A stretch of DNA of 64,000 nt, taken from NCBI RefSeq assembly GCF_000423345.1, contig NZ_KE384008.1, positions 252,857-316,856 on the forward strand, given 5' to 3'. The position numbers were made by a program, and so were the translations under genes. The notes under the pieces were generated by a model. The model was not told the origin of the DNA and ran no database searches. It worked only from the letters and a program-made list of their open reading frames with translations. Source of the stretch: Marinimicrobium agarilyticum DSM 16975. GTDB lineage: Bacteria; Pseudomonadota; Gammaproteobacteria; Pseudomonadales; Cellvibrionaceae. Of this stretch, positions 61,142-64,000 are shown one piece after another. The stretch's first letter is position 1. Every line of letters starts with the position of its first letter.

Positions 61142-61888
61142 TTATTGGCCGCCGTCGTTGATCACATCGTCCAGCCCCAGGTGGGTGAGCACGCGGATAC
61201 GGCGAAACAGGTAAAACAGCGCAAACATCATCACCAGCATCGCGGGTACGGCGATGACCGGGAAGCTCAGCGCCGTCATCTTGCCGAGTTCCTCGTTGAA
61301 GGCCACGGTGCCGGGGTCGCTGACCAAAATCACTTTTGCCAGAATATAGTTCAACATTGAGGACAGAAAAAAGGAAGCGGCGATCAGGTAGGAGGCATTC
61401 TGCAAGGTTCGTTCGAACGCACGTTCGTTGTTGTATTCCTCCAGGGCGGCCGCCACTTTATCCACTTTCAGAACCTTGTCGTTGTAGAGGAAGGTTTTTA
61501 CCAAAGGATAGCGGGTTTTCATCGAGAGAAGAGTCGCGAGCCCGATAATCGCCGGAATGGCGGCCTCCTTGATGGCAATATACTGCGGGTCCAGCTCAAG
61601 CAGACTGATACCGCCGGTGAGCAGAATGCTGAAAAAACCCAGGGCGGAAAACACGTTCATCTTTCGGCTGACCAGGAAGTCCCGCGCGCCGTAGGCGAGG
61701 GGAAAGGCCAAAGCCACTACGATGCCAAGCTTGATACCCAACTGATCCTCGCCGCTGAACTTGGTCAGGATCAGGGTGGGGATCACAATGTTAAGCAACA
61801 GGTTCGCCAGCAGGCTCTCCCGTTTGGGTTTGCCCGGTTGCTCGGTTTGGGCTTGGTTTTTCTCGGTGACGCTGTTGCTGTCGTTCAT
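61142..61888 (-). CDS. VC0807-like multi-spanning inner-membrane protein
   Basis: A 248-aa protein with six or so membrane segments ([111 protein letters not shown]). This pattern fits the VC0807 family of unknown function. Start 61888 has GAGGCCC ahead; a longer start at 61945 is possible. It stands where E. coli has yciB. Confidence 0.78.
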   Translation of the reverse strand: MNDSNSVTEKNQAQTEQPGKPKRESLLANLLLNIVIPTLILTKFSGEDQLGIKLGIVVALAFPLAYGARDFLVSRKMNVFSALGFFSILLTGGISLLELDPQYIAIKEAAIPAIIGLATLLSMKTRYPLVKTFLYNDKVLKVDKVAAALEEYNNERAFERTLQNASYLIAASFFLSSMLNYILAKVILVSDPGTVAFNEELGKMTALSFPVIAVPAMLVMMFALFYLFRRIRVLTHLGLDDVINDGGQ

Positions 61889-61979
61889 TCGGGCCTCGTT
61901 GGTGCCAATTCGGTGGTGGTTCATGGCTCTGGGGCATTCAGGCATGCCATAATGCCGTTTTTGCGGCGGGGAGCCTTAT

Positions 61980-62813
61980 TTGTTTGATTTACACAGCCAC
62001 AGTCACTGCTCAGACGGTATTTTAAGCCCTGAGGCGCTGATGTCGAGGGCCAAAGCGCAAGGGGTTCAAACTCTGGCATTGACGGACCACGATACCGTCG
62101 CTGGGGTCTCCCGGGCTCGGGCGGCCGCTCGTGCCGAAGGTCTGACACTGGTTTCCGGCATAGAGTTCTCCAGTCAGTGGGGTCGTGGTGGTGTTCATAT
62201 CGTCGGCCTGGACATCGATATTGACTCTGTCCCGCTGCAGACGGCCATTGAACGTCAGCAGACGGCCCGGGCTACCCGGGCCGAGGCCATCGCTGAGCGA
62301 CTGGAGCGCCTGGGCGTGCCGGGAGCGCTGGAGGGCGCCAGAGCCCTGGCGGGTGAGGCGCAGATCGGCCGGCCTCATTTTGCGCAATTTCTGGTGGACC
62401 GCGGCCTCGTCAAGGATCAAAATGCAGCCTTCAAGAAGTACCTGGGGGCGGGTAAATCCGCCGATGTCCGGTTTCAGTGGCCGGATATGCCCACCGTTGT
62501 GAACTGGATTCACGAGGCTGGCGGGGTGGCAGTGCTCGCGCACCCGAAAAAATACCCACTCACCCGCACCAAGATGTGCGCCCTGGTGGCGGACTTTGTC
62601 GAGGCGGGGGGCGATGCACTCGAGGTGATCAGCGGGCAACAGCCCTCCGGCACCGCCGAGGACCTGGCGCGTATTGCCACTCGCGAGGGCCTGGCCGCTT
62701 CCTGTGGCAGCGATTTCCACCGCCCGGATGCGCCCTGGCAGGAATTGGGTAACTTTGGGCCCCTACCGCCGGGATGCCAGCCGGTCTGGGAGCTGCCCGG
62801 CTTCACCGCCTGA
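61980..62813 (+). CDS. rnm: PHP-domain phosphoesterase, RNase AM (YciV/TrpH) type
   Basis: A 277-aa metal-dependent phosphoesterase of the PHP family: FDLHSHSHCSDGILSPEALM, LALTDHDTVAGVSRARAAA, GIEFSSQWGRGGVHIVGLDI, VAVLAHPKKYPLTRTK and SCGSDFHRPDAPW. In E. coli the orthologue trims 5' ends of rRNAs and degrades short oligonucleotides. Start is TTG with GGGGAG ahead. Followed by the yciO-type gene, as in E. coli. Confidence 0.88.
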   Translation: MFDLHSHSHCSDGILSPEALMSRAKAQGVQTLALTDHDTVAGVSRARAAARAEGLTLVSGIEFSSQWGRGGVHIVGLDIDIDSVPLQTAIERQQTARATRAEAIAERLERLGVPGALEGARALAGEAQIGRPHFAQFLVDRGLVKDQNAAFKKYLGAGKSADVRFQWPDMPTVVNWIHEAGGVAVLAHPKKYPLTRTKMCALVADFVEAGGDALEVISGQQPSGTAEDLARIATREGLAASCGSDFHRPDAPWQELGNFGPLPPGCQPVWELPGFTA

Positions 62814-62875
62814 GAGCGGCGAAGAGGGCGCTCCCATCAAAATAAACCCGATAGTACGACGAGAGCATAGGTGTT

Positions 62876-63502
62876 ATGGCGCAGTTTTTTCAGATTCATC
62901 CCGACAACCCGCAGGACCGCCTTATACGCCAGGCGGTGGACATTATCCGCAGCGGCGGCATCGTGGCTTATCCCACGGATTCGGCCTACGCCCTGGGTTG
63001 CCACATCGGGGATAAAATGGCCCTCGACCGTATACGGTTGATGCGCCGACTCGACAAGCATCACAACTTTACCTTGATGTGCCGGGACCTCTCCGAACTG
63101 GCCACCTTTGCCAAGGTGGATAACCAGGCCTTCCGGTTGTTGAAAAACCACACGCCGGGCCCTTTTACGTTTATTCTGCCCGGCACCTCGGAAGTGCCCC
63201 GGCGGCTGATGCACCCGAAACGTAAAACCATTGGTCTTCGGGTGCCGGACAATCGTATCGCCCTGGCATTAATGGAAGCACTGGGAGAGCCGCTGATGAG
63301 CAGCAGCCTGCTGATGCCCGAACACGACCTGCCCCTGAGTGACCCGCTGGACATCCGCGAACGGCTGGAACATCAGATTGAGTTGGTGATCGACGGCGGC
63401 AACTGTGGCCTCGAACCGACCACCGTGGTGGATTTGACCGGCCCCGTGCCGGAAGTGACCCGCCAGGGCAAGGGCGACGCTTCGGCGTTCATCCCCGACT
63501 AA
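62876..63502 (+). CDS. yciO: YciO/Sua5-YrdC family protein
   Basis: A 208-aa protein with the YrdC-type RNA/nucleotide-binding fold: SGGIVAYPTDSAYALGCHIG, DKHHNFTLMCRDLSELATFA, GPFTFILPGTSEVPRRLM and LRVPDNRIALALMEALGEPL. The paralogue TsaC makes threonylcarbamoyl-AMP for tRNA t6A; whether YciO does so is unclear. Sits between rnm and scpA. Confidence 0.88.
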   Translation: MAQFFQIHPDNPQDRLIRQAVDIIRSGGIVAYPTDSAYALGCHIGDKMALDRIRLMRRLDKHHNFTLMCRDLSELATFAKVDNQAFRLLKNHTPGPFTFILPGTSEVPRRLMHPKRKTIGLRVPDNRIALALMEALGEPLMSSSLLMPEHDLPLSDPLDIRERLEHQIELVIDGGNCGLEPTTVVDLTGPVPEVTRQGKGDASAFIPD

Positions 63503-63624
63503 CCCCGCCGCGGGGCGAGTAGGCCCCGGGGGGTTTAGTCGTTATAATGCCGGTCACTGGGCGGCCGGGCGAGAGCCCGTCGTGCTTTTCACCCATCCCG
63601 AGCGTAGTCGGGGCGAGAGAATTA

Positions 63625-64000
63625 ATGAGTTCATCCGCAGACAACACCGCCGAAACGGTACCCGCTGAACCCGAGAAGGACAGCGAGGCCGCCCGGCGCC
63701 CCAGCCAGGAGGAAATGCCCTTTGCCATCGTGCAGGGCAAGGCCTACACGGAACTGCCGAAGGATCTCTATATTCCGCCGGATGCGCTGGAGGTCTTCCT
63801 CGAGGCGTTCGAGGGGCCGCTCGACCTTCTGCTTTATCTGATCCGGCGCCAGAACCTTGATATTCTCGATATCGACGTGTCTGAGATCACCAGCCAGTAC
63901 ATGGCCTACGTGGAATTGATGGACGTCGCGCATTTTGAGCTGGCGGCAGAGTACCTGGTGATGGCTGCGATGCTGGCGGAAATCAAATCCCGGATGCTGT
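63625..64000 (+). CDS. scpA: segregation and condensation protein ScpA, N-terminal fragment
   Basis: The gene runs off the window; 125 codons are present. After a ~35-aa variable leader come FAIVQGKAYTELPKDLYIPP, FLEAFEGPLDLLLYLIRRQN, LDILDIDVSEITSQYMAYVE and AAEYLVMAAMLAEIKSRML, the ScpA kleisin N-domain that binds the SMC neck. The rnm-yciO-scpA order agrees with the usual arrangement. Confidence 0.95.
   Translation, partial: MSSSADNTAETVPAEPEKDSEAARRPSQEEMPFAIVQGKAYTELPKDLYIPPDALEVFLEAFEGPLDLLLYLIRRQNLDILDIDVSEITSQYMAYVELMDVAHFELAAEYLVMAAMLAEIKSRML

Overview
The window is a chromosomal segment of a GC-rich gammaproteobacterium. Gene content and order point to the Cellvibrionales/Pseudomonadales side. 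Markers are the fimV-truA-trpF-trpB-trpA-accD-folC-SPOR-cvpA-purF-metZ block, leuC-leuD-leuB-asd next to a LysR gene, the tRNA-Pro/Arg/His cluster, and a secreted GH26 mannanase-type lipoprotein typical of polysaccharide-degrading marine genera (Cellvibrio, Marinimicrobium, Saccharophagus type). The genus is inferred from gene order and protein character; no search was run.

Layout. 1-11.7 kb: the 3' end of rapA, a small orphan gene, deaD, a HIT hydrolase, a membrane-anchored glutamate-synthase-like flavoprotein with a DUF3806 partner, an AsmA-like protein, the GH26 lipoprotein behind a perfect LacI-type palindrome, a GGDEF-EAL protein and an S33 peptidase. 11.8-16.5 kb: a 4.7-kb decayed genomic island in the 3' end of tRNA-Asn, bounded by a 51-bp direct repeat. 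It carries a HicB/HicA-like pair, a P63C-domain gene with an unusual operator cluster, an integrase relic with an in-frame amber codon, an uncharacterised membrane protein and a frameshifted SRAP (YedK/HMCES) relic. 16.7-27.6 kb: a DnaJ-related protein, methyltransferases, rsuA, folD, three tRNAs, a flavin reductase, and a tightly packed gpsA-DUF4389-sixA-SBP-hydrolase-DUF4892 run facing folE. 27.8-37.4 kb: prmB, aroC, an omega-amidase-like nitrilase, an outer-membrane protein, and the leucine operon with LysR and asd. 37.7-51.1 kb: the fimV to metZ block (tryptophan, fatty-acid, folate and purine synthesis, methionine). 51.1-64 kb: a MoxR-DUF58-transglutaminase operon, amtB behind a candidate sigma-54/NtrC promoter, a SpoU methyltransferase, a CBS protein, pdxJ, a cyclophilin, an SH3 protein, yciI, a VC0807-type membrane protein, an rnm-like PHP gene, a YciO-type gene and the start of scpA.

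The most unusual signal is a family of six long hairpins in four intergenic regions. Each has a 51-54 nt conserved core, with its own small stem-loop, between perfect or near-perfect inverted arms of 23-31 bp. The arm sequence differs from copy to copy while the pairing is kept. Copies occur as inward-facing pairs that enclose conserved inner ends, and two lie beside GTAG-headed REP-like hairpins. No transposase or RAYT gene for them is present here, so the mechanism is open.
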